Below are positions 34,239 through 44,966 of a DNA stretch of 64,000 bases, piece by piece. The stretch covers positions 1,302,001-1,366,000 of the forward strand of contig JACGCK010000002.1 of the NCBI GenBank assembly GCA_014925825.1, written 5' to 3'. The notes beneath the pieces were generated by a model. It worked only from the letters and a program-made list of their open reading frames with translations, searched no databases and was not told the origin of the DNA. The translations under genes and the position numbers were made by a program. The DNA comes from Pholiota molesta (lineage: Eukaryota; Basidiomycota; Agaricomycetes; Agaricales; Strophariaceae). How positions within the stretch are numbered: position 1 is the first letter of the stretch; every line of letters starts with the position of its first letter.

Positions 34239-36398
34239 CTAAGCAGCGCGATCCACGAACTTCGCCAAAAACGCACGCAGCTCTCTCTTCCCAACACCGC
34301 CTTCCTCCCAGGCTTCTGCGATCTCCTTCTTAAAACGCGCGGCATTCAGTGCCAGCTCCTTTCCCATCGGTCCCCGGACAAGGTCGATCATCTCTCTGAT
34401 CTCGCGCCCGACAGCTTCACGCGTACCAATGGGTGCACGGTCACCGAGTCTGCGGATAGGCTTCAAGCCGTGCTCGCCGGTGCGTACCTCGAAGAGCTCG
34501 ATGGCCACTTTCTGCTCCCCGAGCTGGGCGATGCCGAGAGGCTGGTCAGCCGAAAATGGCCACCCGATTCTGCGCAATGCCCCTGAATGTGAGTAGTGGA
34601 ATCAGTTGGCGCGATGGGAGGACTTACAAAGGAATGCCACTTGCAAGCGCTTCTGTGCCCTCCGTGACCGCCATGGGTCATGAACCAGCCGACAGACTGC
34701 CAGCACATAATTACTTAGCATGCAGCATATTTAAAAAATATGTAGAATTTCCCTTACTTTATGGGTCAAAACATACTGCTGAGGGGCCCATTTGGTTAGT
34801 AGGCCCAAGCCTGAAGATTCGACCCTCTTCTGTAGCTCATCAGGTATGTTTGCCCAAGGCGACGCATAGCAGAAGATCTGATAATCTTCTGTTGAGAATA
34901 AAACAAGATAGATGTAGCATAAGACTCACGAAAGGCAATTCTTTCTCGATCAGCGCCTCTATAAGTTCCTCGATATAGCCTGGCTTTGTCGGCCAGAAAA
35001 TTGTCCCAAAGGATATCTATTTCCATAAGTGGTAAGTAGAAGCAAGGTGTCAGAGGCAAAAGCTTGCTCATGCACAAATAGAACGGATTTTTCTCCGTAT
35101 TTCTGGAGTGACTTCTCCAAGAACACTTCAACAGCAGTGTCGCCTCTGTTGCTGAGAGTGCTGTTACTATATCCAAAAGGCAACAAAGGACCAACGGCAT
35201 ATGTAAACTTTCCCCAGCCTGCGAGCCAAGACCGTAAAGATTTTACTGATTCTACGTTCTCGTATTTCTCGGAGGTGGTGATAATTAATCCATCGCTTTC
35301 TTTTAAGAGTCTGCGGAAGTGTTCGAGCGATACAGACATTATTGAACTTGTTAATAATTATTGCAAGAAAATCTGAAGCACTCACAGATGCGCAGTTCTT
35401 GATATGTCTGCCATTGGAGCTTGGAGATGAAGCTGGAAGCCGCTGTATCAATACATGAATAGGGCTGCTGCCTTACATGTCTACTCACATCTTGTGGAAA
35501 AAATTCATGATCATACATCGGGGGAATACCAGCTACACTGATAATGCTTCCATCCGTCGTTCGCAAAATCTTGTAGTCAACGCGTTAATAAATTTTGCCT
35601 CTGATGAAGCAAGGACTCGTGTACCTTTTCGCCGATTTCTTCAGCAGATTTGCCTGTCCTTTGGACCTCGGCTCTGATTCGGGCGTCTAAATCGCCCAGG
35701 CCGCCAATCTCTGGCGGACCACAGAGGCGGATAGTAGATGCTGCAGTCGAAGAGATCCAAGCTACAACTGGTATAGAGCTACCAGTAATCTCGCGCGTGG
35801 CGCGCAGCTGGCCCAAGCCCATGAACTAGAGGAAGTTAATGTTTCATAATAAATCTCAATTGGACCTTAAAGAGCGTACATCCATAATTATAGCAGTGGG
35901 TGCTGGGACTGCGGCATGAATTCTTCCCGTCTTGGCGCAAGTAAATGGCTTTTCCTCAAGGAGAGTCTTATATGCGGTTGGGTATGCGGCGACAAACTCC
36001 CTCATAACCTTAAACATATCAAGTTCTTGCGTATCAAATGCCGCCATGACCCTATAGGAAGATAGAAACTGGCATTAATAATCGTCTTTTATTATTACTT
36101 CTTCAACGAGCTGGTCACCTAATGTGGTCGCGAAGATGCACTAGAGATGCGTCCTCGAAGTGGGTTGTTACATCCGAAAGCGCTTTGTCTATCATGGTGG
36201 GGGAAACTAGGACAGTCAAGACGAGATCGTTACGCTCGAGTATGAGCTTTGCGGCTAGCACTAGCAAAGGTCGGACATGACCTAGAGGTTCAGAAGGAAG
36301 TATTATAAGTATGTTATTATATTAAATTTGGAACCGAATTTCTTACCCCAGGCTGGCATTGCCAGAAGAATCAAGTGAGTGGCGTTGGAGGGCGACAT
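34239..36398 (-). pseudogene. UDP-glycosyltransferase 2, tandem paralog with a frame break
   Basis: A second GT1-family gene of the same exon plan and clearly homologous to glycosyltransferase 1. The start is ATG 36398-36396 (MSPSNATHLILLAMPAW) and the stop at 34239-34241 after LAKFVDRAA. Visible segments include STAASTIRLCGPPEIGGLGD, LLKESDGLIITTSEKYEN, YAVGPLLPFGYS and IGWPFSADQPLGIAQLGEQK. In the donor-binding motif, SVGWFMTHGGHGG is followed by a two-base deletion relative to the paralog (near 34650-34660), so the TTEAL segment is out of frame. Either the gene is a young pseudogene or the bases were lost in assembly. Two bases rather than one, and not in a homopolymer, favours a true mutation. 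Confidence 0.8.
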
Positions 36399-37338
36399 GC
36401 TTATGGTTATTTGATGCAGAGCTTGTTTTGAATTTTTGAAAGAGAACACCCATTGTTTTATACTCAAGCCTGCTAAATTTATTTATATAATCTCGTCCTA
36501 TACTTACATAAGCAACCGTGATAGCATAACGCGTTTTACCCAATCCACCTCGAAAATCTTCGAGGTTGTACTAGTAATACGGCGTTAACGCAAGAGCCCA
36601 CAGGCAATTTTAGTCATCGTTTGTCAGATTCGTGAGATTTTCAAGGAGTTTGCGCGAGAGCTAAACGCTATTTCCTAAGCCTTTTACGTGGGAGAGAGAA
36701 CTTCTATTTCACATTGTTGTCAATATATGAGCTATGCGAAATCAGCTTATTGAGCCTAGAAATTGCTATCATCTCACTTTAGCTATGTCGAAGCACGGTT
36801 TTCGATTTTGGCTTTAGACGGGGCTGCCTATTTTTAAATGCCAGGATGGGCGCTAGGCTCATGCCTAAATTTAGCTATAGTTATTATTTATAAGTGCATG
36901 CAAATCATAGAGGGAAATTTCTTGGGCAGCAAATATTGAGCCGCCACGGCGGCATTCACCTACCAGCATGTTACGCCTACATCCATTGAAAACCGACTAA
37001 ATTACTTCGAAGTGCTACACGAAAATTCATCGAAATCTGACCTCTGACTCAAATGTCAAGACTTTTCTGTTTTTAGCTTTCACCGTCGCCTATTTGAGCA
37101 ACAGTAACGAACGCCTAATGCAGCGTCCGTCGCTAATTTTGAACACGCATAACGTATGCAAGGCTCCTTGCCAACATACAGTCCAGCTCGAGACAAGCTT
37201 CATATTGAAGTGAAGTAAATAACTTGTTGGGACAAGTCAACGTCATAAAAATTGTATTTGTTGTATTTCAGCCTAGATAACACCGCGCTTGATTCACGTT
37301 GCACCGTTCTCGTGCAATCTTTACCGTCAGTAGCTGCT
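36399..37338. other. Intergenic between glycosyltransferase 2 and the secreted-protein cluster
   Basis: About 0.9 kb of AT-rich sequence with no recognisable gene. It should contain the promoter of glycosyltransferase 2 and the 3' UTR of the first secreted-protein gene. Confidence 0.4.
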
Positions 37339-38171
37339 TCAAGAAAGCACAAGTGTGTAGCTTGAGAGGGAGTAGATCAGCAACGTTAACAATAGCAGTG
37401 AGATTCTCGTATGACGCACTTCGTAGGAACTGAGGATTGTTTTAACCCATCGAGGGGAATGGGGATTCCGAGGGCACCATCAATGGTCAATGCACTGGTT
37501 TCCGTTATCAGCTAACAGTAGACCAAACATATGCATAACCAGAACACCCTACTCACCGAACTTGCGCATTATTTTCTAGATCGAGAACACCAAGGGGGAT
37601 AATCCCCAAGGACGCAATCGCACCTTGAGTGAGATTAACATTGTCGATTGTCCCAGAGTTCCGTGTTGCGAAAGGAGGAACAACAAGGCCGGGTTTGGCG
37701 AATGTGTGTGTGAAGGTGGCGTATACGGTACCATTGAGGCCAGCTTGGGAGGTGACGCTGTCAAGAGTAAGCTCAATTGGCAGTGGGTTCTTTACTGGGA
37801 ATAACATCGAATAATGAGAATTTATGGAGTCGACGTCTATAAAACAAGCTCACCGTCGAAGTCAATGCTAGAAATTGGTAATGATACAAATGAACTTCAT
37901 GGAAATATGTGGAACAAATTCGAACTAACGAAATCAGGTTTGTCTCAAGTGATGCGAGCTAAAGAACTTTGAGAGAGTGAAGCAAATCAGAGAAACAAGT
38001 CGGACTGACCGTGATGAATGCATCAATCTTCGTGACAAGACCAATTCCGAGAGCGTTGATGATGTCCGCAACGCCCAAAGCAGCAGCACGACTATCAACT
38101 TCGGCAGGAAGAGCCGTCACAGCAGCAAGCAAGCTAGTAGCAATCACGAAGAGAGCGGAAAGACGAGCCAT
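37339..38171 (-). CDS. Small secreted protein 1 of a five-gene tandem family
   Basis: An uncharacterised protein of about 190 residues with a signal peptide (MARLSALFVIATSLLAAVTA). Six exons: 38010-38171, a 29-nt microexon 37930-37958, a 14-nt microexon 37854-37867, about 37553-37797, about 37415-37510, and a final exon ending at TGA 37339-37341. The core exon reads NPLPIELTLDSVTSQAGLNG then SGTIDNVNLTQGA and LGIIPLGVLDL. The next exon has GIPIPLDGLKQSSVPTK and the last NYTLVLS. No catalytic motif is seen; beta-rich repeats resemble fungal secreted or wall-associated domains of unknown function. It is the most divergent of the five and lacks the shared upstream block. Confidence 0.8.
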
Positions 38172-39031
38172 TGTGTTCGAAAAGGCCTGGAAGTCAAGCT
38201 ATGCAGATGTCGGAGTGAATGCGAATCTACAAAGATTCGGTATAGAAATCACTTGAAAGGTTCAGTACCTTTATACTGCGCCCCGCAGGTTAGGCACATA
38301 TACTCGGTCTTGCTTCCAGTATAATAGAGCGTCCATATGGTTAACACTAAATATATCAGTCCTTCTTCGGTCAGTAGGTCTTTGACAGTGGGTAAAATTG
38401 TTCGACGATGTGGCATTTTGCGCCATCTTTTCAATGGATGGGGATGAAAGTTCCGTTGTTGGCAGTTGAAATGTGCGTCAAGTGATCACGGAGATGGGTA
38501 GTAACTTGAAAGTATCAGAGCTTTTTATGAGAAGTGCGAATACATCCTATACGATAGCTCCCGTGCGAAGTCTGAGCACAAAGCAAGATAGAATGTATAG
38601 AGCAGGAAACCATGTGAAATGCAGAGCTAGAGGACCCATGACGCACCGTAGACAACCATGACCATGATGGTGAGAAGGGAAGTTTTCGAAGTTCGAGTCA
38701 GTTAATCATCACGCAACAGGGCTTACATACTTTACCCATAGAAAAACTTGCTCAATTGTTCCCAGCCAATCAAGAGCCAAATACGAACGCTCAACGAACT
38801 CTAAGTTACGAACCCGCTGCGCTCTGGAACACTGAATATACAAACGTTTTGCGACGAAAATGCTCTCCACCATGCCCAAGCATTTGCACCCGTTGAGAAT
38901 TCGATACAAGTACTTAGTCGAAAAAATCCGTAACACCCTGCTGAACCACTAAACTTCAGCGAAGTGGATCGCAAAATCGGAATCGCATCTGGTTCGCACC
39001 GGACAGAAATTTTACCAAATTTCGCTGACCA
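38172..39031. other. Intergenic, secreted-protein genes 1 and 2
   Basis: Promoter of gene 1 and 3' end of gene 2. The conserved block found upstream of genes 2-5 was looked for here and not found. Confidence 0.45.
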
Positions 39032-39912
39032 TCATTTGAGCGGTTGTGAAATGGAATAACTGGTAGTGTCGTCAGATCACGTCTTCGATAGAAATCATGG
39101 AAATTTACTCACTTGGTGGGGACACTCGTGTCATTAAGTCCATTCAGAGCAATGGGGACAGCGCCCAGTCCAGTAATGGTAAGCAATCTACACATCGCGG
39201 ATGAAATTGCATTAGCCTCCACTCTTGACATCGTTCGCTGGCCTAGATAGCACAGACAAAGAGGAATTTAAATCACTCACTGAACGCTAATGCTCGCATT
39301 CGTATTCGTAAGATCTAGGACCCCAAGATGACTAATTGCAAGCAAGGCCAGCGTACCCTGAGGCAGCAAAACATTGTCGATGGTGCCCGAGTTCGCAGTG
39401 CCCAGTGCTGGAACGGCAAGACCCGGAGAGGGGAATGATTGCGTGAAGGTGGCGAAGATTGTACCATTAAGCCCGGCGTCAACTGCTATTTCAGTGAGTG
39501 TAAATTCGATCGGGAGGGGATTCTGGACTATTAGAAGGACGTGACTGATTGCATCAGGAAAAGAAAAGGAGTACGCCTTACCATCGATGTTGACGCTTTG
39601 AAGAGTTGAGAGATAAGCAGAAGGTACAGCGAATAGATATACATAGAACTAACGAGATCGTGTTCGTCAAAACTGATTCGATCTGTGAGACGCTATAAGC
39701 TCAGGTAGCGATAATTGAAGCCAGAGTAAGGTACTAACCGTGATAAAAGCATTGATATCCTTGACAAGATCGGAGGTCTGAAACGTATTGACAATAGACG
39801 TGGGCGTCAGGGGCGGTAATGTAGCTTCAGAATCACGATATTCGACAATTGCAGCAGCAGACGACAGAATCAATCCAGTGGCGACAGCAAGGAGAACATA
39901 AAAACGGGCCAT
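39032..39912 (-). CDS. Small secreted protein 2 of the tandem family
   Basis: Start ATG 39912-39910 with signal peptide MARFYVLLAVATGLILSSAA. Exon 1 ends INAFIT. The 29-nt microexon reads IESVLTNTIS and the 14-nt microexon VNID. The core exon carries NPLPIEFTLTEIAVDAGLNG, then SGTIDNVLLPQGTLALL and LGVLDLTNTNASI. The fifth exon reads VPIALNGLNDTSVPTK and the last NYSISQPLK before TGA 39032-39034. Introns are short and splice phases match the other four genes. A conserved promoter block lies 260-400 bp upstream. Confidence 0.82.
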
Positions 39913-40500
39913 GGTACTTCTGATCGTTTTGCGATTGTGAATTTGATACCAGTAGTTAAAGCAGACACCTGTGACGCAAGCCCATTTATACACTGGCAGC
40001 AAATTGTTTTTGCTCGTCCCGGTTTTCTGAACAATCGGTCGAGGAGCTTGAGAAAAATTGGAGGTTGCGGAAAACAAAACGAGAGGACGTCAAGAGTTCG
40101 CAACTGTGCGTGGGTCAATTTCCAGGTGACATGAAGAGACGGAGAAGCTGTGAAATATTGGACTAGAATGATCAACGACCACAGTCTAGGCCATGGAAGT
40201 ATAACAGCGAGCATGTTCCGGGTTGAAGGCTCGTTCACACACCCTCTTGTTCACGGGATTTCATCATGTCGGTTTGGACAGTCCTATTACGACCGCGATG
40301 ACGCCAAGACAAGCACAAGAAGGGGCAATATTCCAGCCCTAAAATAATTGGAAGTTGTGATAAGCTTATTGTACAGGAGTTGAGACAGTATTATAACGAA
40401 GATGTAGAGAAAGGGCACTCAGGGTAAATAAGGGAGTTGATAGAGAATTCCAATATCGAGATTTGACTTATGGAACTGTGCACCAATGAGTAAAGGCCAA
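39913..40500. other. Intergenic, secreted-protein genes 2 and 3
   Basis: Promoter of gene 2 and 3' end of gene 3. Apart from the shared block listed separately nothing was recognised. Confidence 0.45.
40175..40312 (-). promoter_or_regulatory. Shared upstream block of secreted-protein gene 2
   Basis: A block of about 140 bp, recurring upstream of genes 3, 4 and 5. It carries, on the plus strand, GTCTAGGC, GCGAGCATGTTCC, CGTTCACACA, CGGGATTTCATCATGTCGG and CGCGATGACGCCA in this order. The last contains a TGACG (CRE-like) core. Confidence 0.6.
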
Positions 40501-41367
40501 TCAAGAGGGCGCACAAGACGCCAGAGAGTAGCTATTACTTGGGGTCAGATTATATCCATCGCAAAGTTTGAGGAAGATTGCTCACTTGGTAGGGACGCTC
40601 GTCTGCGAAAGGCCGCTAAGAGGGACTGGGATACCACCCACTCCATTAATGCTAAGTTGCCTACGTATTTCGGCAAAAAAAAGGCATCAACCCCCATCCA
40701 TTGCTTTGAATTTGGTACTTGTCGCAGGACAAGCAGATAAACTGCGCTGACTCACCGAGTGGTCGCATTGACGTTGGAAAGATCAAGAATTCCAAAGGGA
40801 AGGATCGCAAGCAGGCCTATCGCGCCTTGGGGAAGCGCAACGTTGTCAATGGTGCCCGAGTTCGCGGTACCGAGCGCAGGCACGACAAGCCCCGGAGAAG
40901 GAAATGACTGCGTGAAGGTGGCGACAACAGTGCCATTGAGCCCGGCATCAACTGCTAAGCTATCGAGCGTGACCTCAAGTGGGAGGAGGTTCTGGACTAT
41001 TAGATGTATGTGAGCAAGTCAAAAACAAGAAGGGAGCAGGCTCATACTGCTGATATTGAGACTTGAAGACGTAGAGTTAGCAGAATCTAGAAGACTTCAT
41101 AACAGTAGAACTAACGAGATAGTATTGGTAACAAGTGTGTCGATCTAAAAACGTCGTAAGCAAAGGGAGAGACGAGGGTCGAGGTTTGGGGAAGACACAA
41201 ACAGTGATAAATGCATCAATGCCTGTGAAGTTGATGACACTGAGGCTAGGGATGGGCAACAGCGATAACGTCTTAGCGCCAGTTTCACGAGACTCGACGA
41301 CTTGACAACGAGCAAAGGACACAAAGACTGTAGTGGCGACAGCAAGAAGAGCATAGAAGTGGACCAT
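40501..41367 (-). CDS. Small secreted protein 3 of the tandem family
   Basis: Start ATG 41367-41365 with signal peptide MVHFYALLAVATTVFVSFA. Exon 1 ends FTGIDAFIT. Microexons read IDTLVTNTIS (29 nt) and LNIS (14 nt). The core exon has LPLEVTLDSLAVDAGLNGT, then SGTIDNVALPQGAIGLL and LGILDLSNVNATTR. The fifth exon reads GGIPVPLSGLSQTSVPTK and the last NYSLASCAPS before TGA 40501-40503. Structure and phases match the paralogs. Function unknown. Confidence 0.82.
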
Positions 41368-42171
41368 CGTACTATCTTTAGAGGGCAGAGAAGAGCAAGA
41401 TAAAGAAGACATCTGTGATTCAGAGGGAAGATAATTTATGTCATTTTCGGTCGTCTAAAACCTCTAAACAATCGAGGTATGTCATAATTGAAACGAATTG
41501 TCCGACCCCGGAGTATAGCGAGTTCAAGAAAGAAACCTTATGCAGACGCGGTCTAGGCACAAAGAGTAGCAGCGAGCATGTTCCAAGTTATGTCAAGGTG
41601 CGTTCACACATACTTTCATTCGCGGGATTTCATCATGTCAGTGCCGATGGTCCTATCATTATGACCGCGATGACGCCATGTCCAAGGGGAAAAAAGCTGA
41701 GAAATAGTTGAGATAAGCTCGGGAATTGGTCGATCCTTGGGGTTTTCACATTACCTGTTTATCCAGCTCTGTAGTACCCCAGCAAACGATACTGAGCTTT
41801 CGAAAAGGCAGAAGCTAGAGGTTCCATAGTACGCAGGCGACGGCAAAGAGGTTGAAACGAGAGTTGAACGTTGAACCAAAGAACGTTGAACCAAAGTTGA
41901 ACGCAATCAGGTCACCGCGTCAAACGTTGAGCACGCGTGGCTTATGTAATCTACTGGAATCGTTCAATAAATTGAGGATCGTCAAGGATCGTTTCTTGCC
42001 ACGATGTTTTCTCGACGAATCGTCCGTTGGATAAATATGTCCATCAATCCACCATATAAAGATATATGTATGGTAAAAAGAGCCCATGAAAAAATACCGA
42101 AGTTCATGTAACAATTTAAATCCCCCTTTAGTTGACGTTGGGAAGTAAGTAATAATTTTCCCTACCAGCGG
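41368..42171. other. Intergenic, secreted-protein genes 3 and 4
   Basis: Promoter of gene 3 (with the shared block) and 3' end of gene 4. A short direct repeat (GAACGTTGAACCAAA type) is seen around 41864-41902. Confidence 0.45.
41548..41690 (-). promoter_or_regulatory. Shared upstream block of secreted-protein gene 3
   Basis: Same order of motifs as upstream of genes 2, 4 and 5: GTCTAGGC, GCGAGCATGTTCC, GTGCGTTCACACA, CGGGATTTCATCATGTC and GACCGCGATGACGCCA. It lies 180-320 bp upstream of the start. Confidence 0.6.
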
Positions 42172-43067
42172 TCAAGGAGGCGAGCAAGATGAGATAGCAT
42201 ACCTAATAATGTGGGTCAGATCATGGCCTATCATTGGTTCAGAGATAATTACTCACTCAGTGGTGACGCTCTGCGTAAGGCCGTCAAGAGGGACTGCAAT
42301 ACCGCCCGTCCCGGAACTGGTGAGTACCCTACATATCCCAATACAAAAGAACATCAGCCACCACTCATTGAATGGGCCACCCACCTTGACACTCTGACGA
42401 GGAGTAAAATGGGCAGGCGAATGGAGCCCACTCACCGAGAGCTCGCATCGATACTAGAAAGGTCAAGGACCCCATATGGAATGATTGCAAGCAAGCCCAC
42501 CGCGCCCTGGGGAAGCACAACGTCGTTGAAAGTGCCCGATGCAGTACCCAGCGCAGGCACCACGAAGCCAGGAGGAGAGAACGACTGCGTAAAGGTGGCT
42601 AGAACGGTACCATTGAGCCCGGCATTAGCTGCTATGTTGTCGAGCGTGAGTTCAACTGGGAGAGGATTCTGGACTATCAGAGCGTATGAGTAAATCGGAA
42701 GGTGAGAAGTTGTAGTGATCTTACTGTCGAAGATGATGCTTTGGAGGTGCCGGAGAATTAATGCAAGAAAAAAGATTCAATAAACATAGAACTGACGAGA
42801 CCGTATTCGTCGTAAGTGATTGGATCTAAAAGACACAGTAAGCTGAGATAGCGATGCTTCAAGCCAGAATCATGTACTAACCGTGATAGGTACGGTCATG
42901 TCTTTGAAAAGACCAACGGCTTCAATGGCATCGATGATAGAGGTGGGCGTCAGCGGAAAAGTAGCACAAGTATCCCGAGATTCTACAACTGGATTGCCGG
43001 TGGCACTGGCAGCAGAGGCTACAAGGAAACCAGTGACGGCAGCAAGGAGAGTGGAAATGCGGACCAT
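42172..43067 (-). CDS. Small secreted protein 4 of the tandem family
   Basis: Start ATG 43067-43065 with signal peptide MVRISTLLAAVTGFLVASA. Exon 1 ends MTVPIT. Microexons read IQSLTTNTVS (29 nt) and IIFD (14 nt). The core exon has NPLPVELTLDNIAANAGLNG. The fifth exon reads GGIAVPLDGLTQSVTTE and the last EYAISSCSPP before TGA 42172-42174. In the core exon the usual SGTIDNV motif is shortened to about DAVPSAG, so a few codons are lost or altered; frame is retained. Confidence 0.8.
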
Positions 43068-44102
43068 TTGTTCAAATATACGGGCCGGCAGTGGCAAGAC
43101 AAAAAAGACATTTGTGAACACAGGCAATTTATATAGGAAGTCATCTCGGATCGTCCTTAATTTTTGGACAAATGACAAAGCAGCTTGAGAAAAGTTGAGC
43201 GTACGAGAAAATGATCAGAAATGTCGGAAGATTGACAATGCCATTCAGATGTCAACCTCCGAGTCAGAGTTCGTTTGACATCTTGTGCACCTTCCAGCCA
43301 TTTCATGTTATTTTCCGAGGTTAACTTCGGGAATCGAGTGTGGGTTTGATAGGATGTGCGATAAGACGGTAAGGTAAAGTCACAATGATCAGCGTTAAAT
43401 GATACACTCATCAAATCAAACGCTCTTCGGCATGTCATAAACAACTAGGATCGTGCAATCCAGGGCATCGATAGACCAGTGGATAACAATAGGCAGACAC
43501 AATCTAGACTTGAAGAGCAGCAGCAAGTATGTTCCGGGTCAAAGGTGCGTTCACACACGCTTCCATTTGCGGGATATCATCATGTCGGAATGGACAATCG
43601 CATTATGGACAAGTAATGGAAGGGAGTGAAAGGGTACAATGTGACCAAGTTTTTTCGCCATTGCATTGGTGAGTCATGACGTCGCGACGGTTGTTGACAG
43701 TCGGGATATTACGAGCCCGAGACGCAGTGTGCTTGCAAAGGGGTCGAGACTTCGAAAACAGAATGTTCAAGATAACGAACACCTTTTGAAGTTTCAGTTG
43801 CCAGAGAACGAGGGTAAAGATGCACAGATGATGGCAAGAATGAAGCAAAGTTTGCTGATCACCATCGTAGACTCCCAGCTTATATAATCCAAAATTCGAG
43901 GCGTTTCTCTTGCGTTTCTCTTCTGTTTCTTGCTAAGTTTCTAGACAACTGGATGCAATATATCTAGGACCAATTTCTCGCAACAATTGGCCAAAGACTG
44001 AGATTATCTTATAGAATTTTTCTAATCATGGGATCATCGGAACCCTACAAATTCAGTCTAATTGCGTGGTGATGAATTCGCGGACGGTCATTGGACGGTC
44101 AA
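43068..44102. other. Intergenic, secreted-protein genes 4 and 5
   Basis: About 1 kb with the promoter of gene 4 (shared block at 43499-43615) and the 3' end of gene 5. No other gene was recognised. Confidence 0.45.
43499..43615 (-). promoter_or_regulatory. Shared upstream block of secreted-protein gene 4
   Basis: Carries AATCTAGAC, GCAAGTATGTTCC, GTGCGTTCACACA, CGGGATATCATCATGTCGG and a truncated end (the CGCGATGACGCCA part is not retained). It lies 430-550 bp upstream of the start. Confidence 0.55.
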
Positions 44103-44966
44103 TCAAGAAGGTACGCACGATGCGAGGGCATAGCTGGTACTTTGCGTCAGACGCCGATCCGAGCTTCAAATTGCTGGGATATCACTGACCTGGTGGGGAC
44201 ATTCGTTTGCGTGAGGCCTGCAAGAGGGACAGCAAGACCACCCGATCCAGCACTGGTAATTGCCCTACATACCCCGACAAAAAATTGCATCAGCTTCCAT
44301 CCTCCTCATTGGGCGGGGGTTTGGGACTGAGGGTACTCACCGAAGGCTTGAGGTGAGATTAGTAAGATCCAGGATCCCAAATGGGACTTTCGAAAGCAAG
44401 CCCACCGCGCCCTGGGGAAGCGCGACGTTGTCGATGGTGCCCGAGTTTGCGCTGCTGAGCGCGGGCACAACGAAGCCCGGAGAGGGGAACGAGTGCGTGA
44501 AGGTAGCGACAACGGTGCCGTTGAGCCCTGCGCTGGCCGCTAAGCTATCGAGCGTGAGTTCTACTGGGAGGGGATTTATGACTATTTGAAGCATGCGAGT
44601 AAGTGAGACGGAAGGTAAAGAGAACAGGCTTACTATTGATTTCGATGCTTTGCGGATATTAGCGTTTAGAGCGTCAGCGAAAGCGAGCAAGTTTAATAAT
44701 CATGGAACTGACTCGAGAGTATTCGTCACAAGTGTTTCAACCTGCAGATGCTATGTATGAGCTGAGGTTGGGATGATTGATGTCAGTGCGATACTAACCG
44801 TGATGAAGGCGGTGATATTCTCGATAAAACCAATAGATTCAAGAGCATTGATAATACCGGCGGGTGTCAGTGGCGGCAAAGTATCACGGGCTTCGAACAC
44901 TGCACTGCCAGAGGAGGAGGAAATAAATGCAGTGGCGACGGCAAGGAGAGCATAAAAGCGGGCCAT
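44103..44966 (-). CDS. Small secreted protein 5 of the tandem family
   Basis: Start ATG 44966-44964 with signal peptide MARFYALLAVATAFISSSSG. Exon 1 ends ITAFIT. Microexons read VETLVTNTLE (29 nt) and IEIN (14 nt). The core exon has NPLPVELTLDSLAASAGLNG, then SGTIDNVALPQGAVGLL and FGILDLTNLTSSLR. The fifth exon reads GGLAVPLAGLTQTNVPT and the last SYALASCVPS before TGA 44103-44105. An upstream in-frame methionine (near 45008) would give an extra N-terminal stretch but would bury the signal peptide, so 44966 is preferred. Confidence 0.83.
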
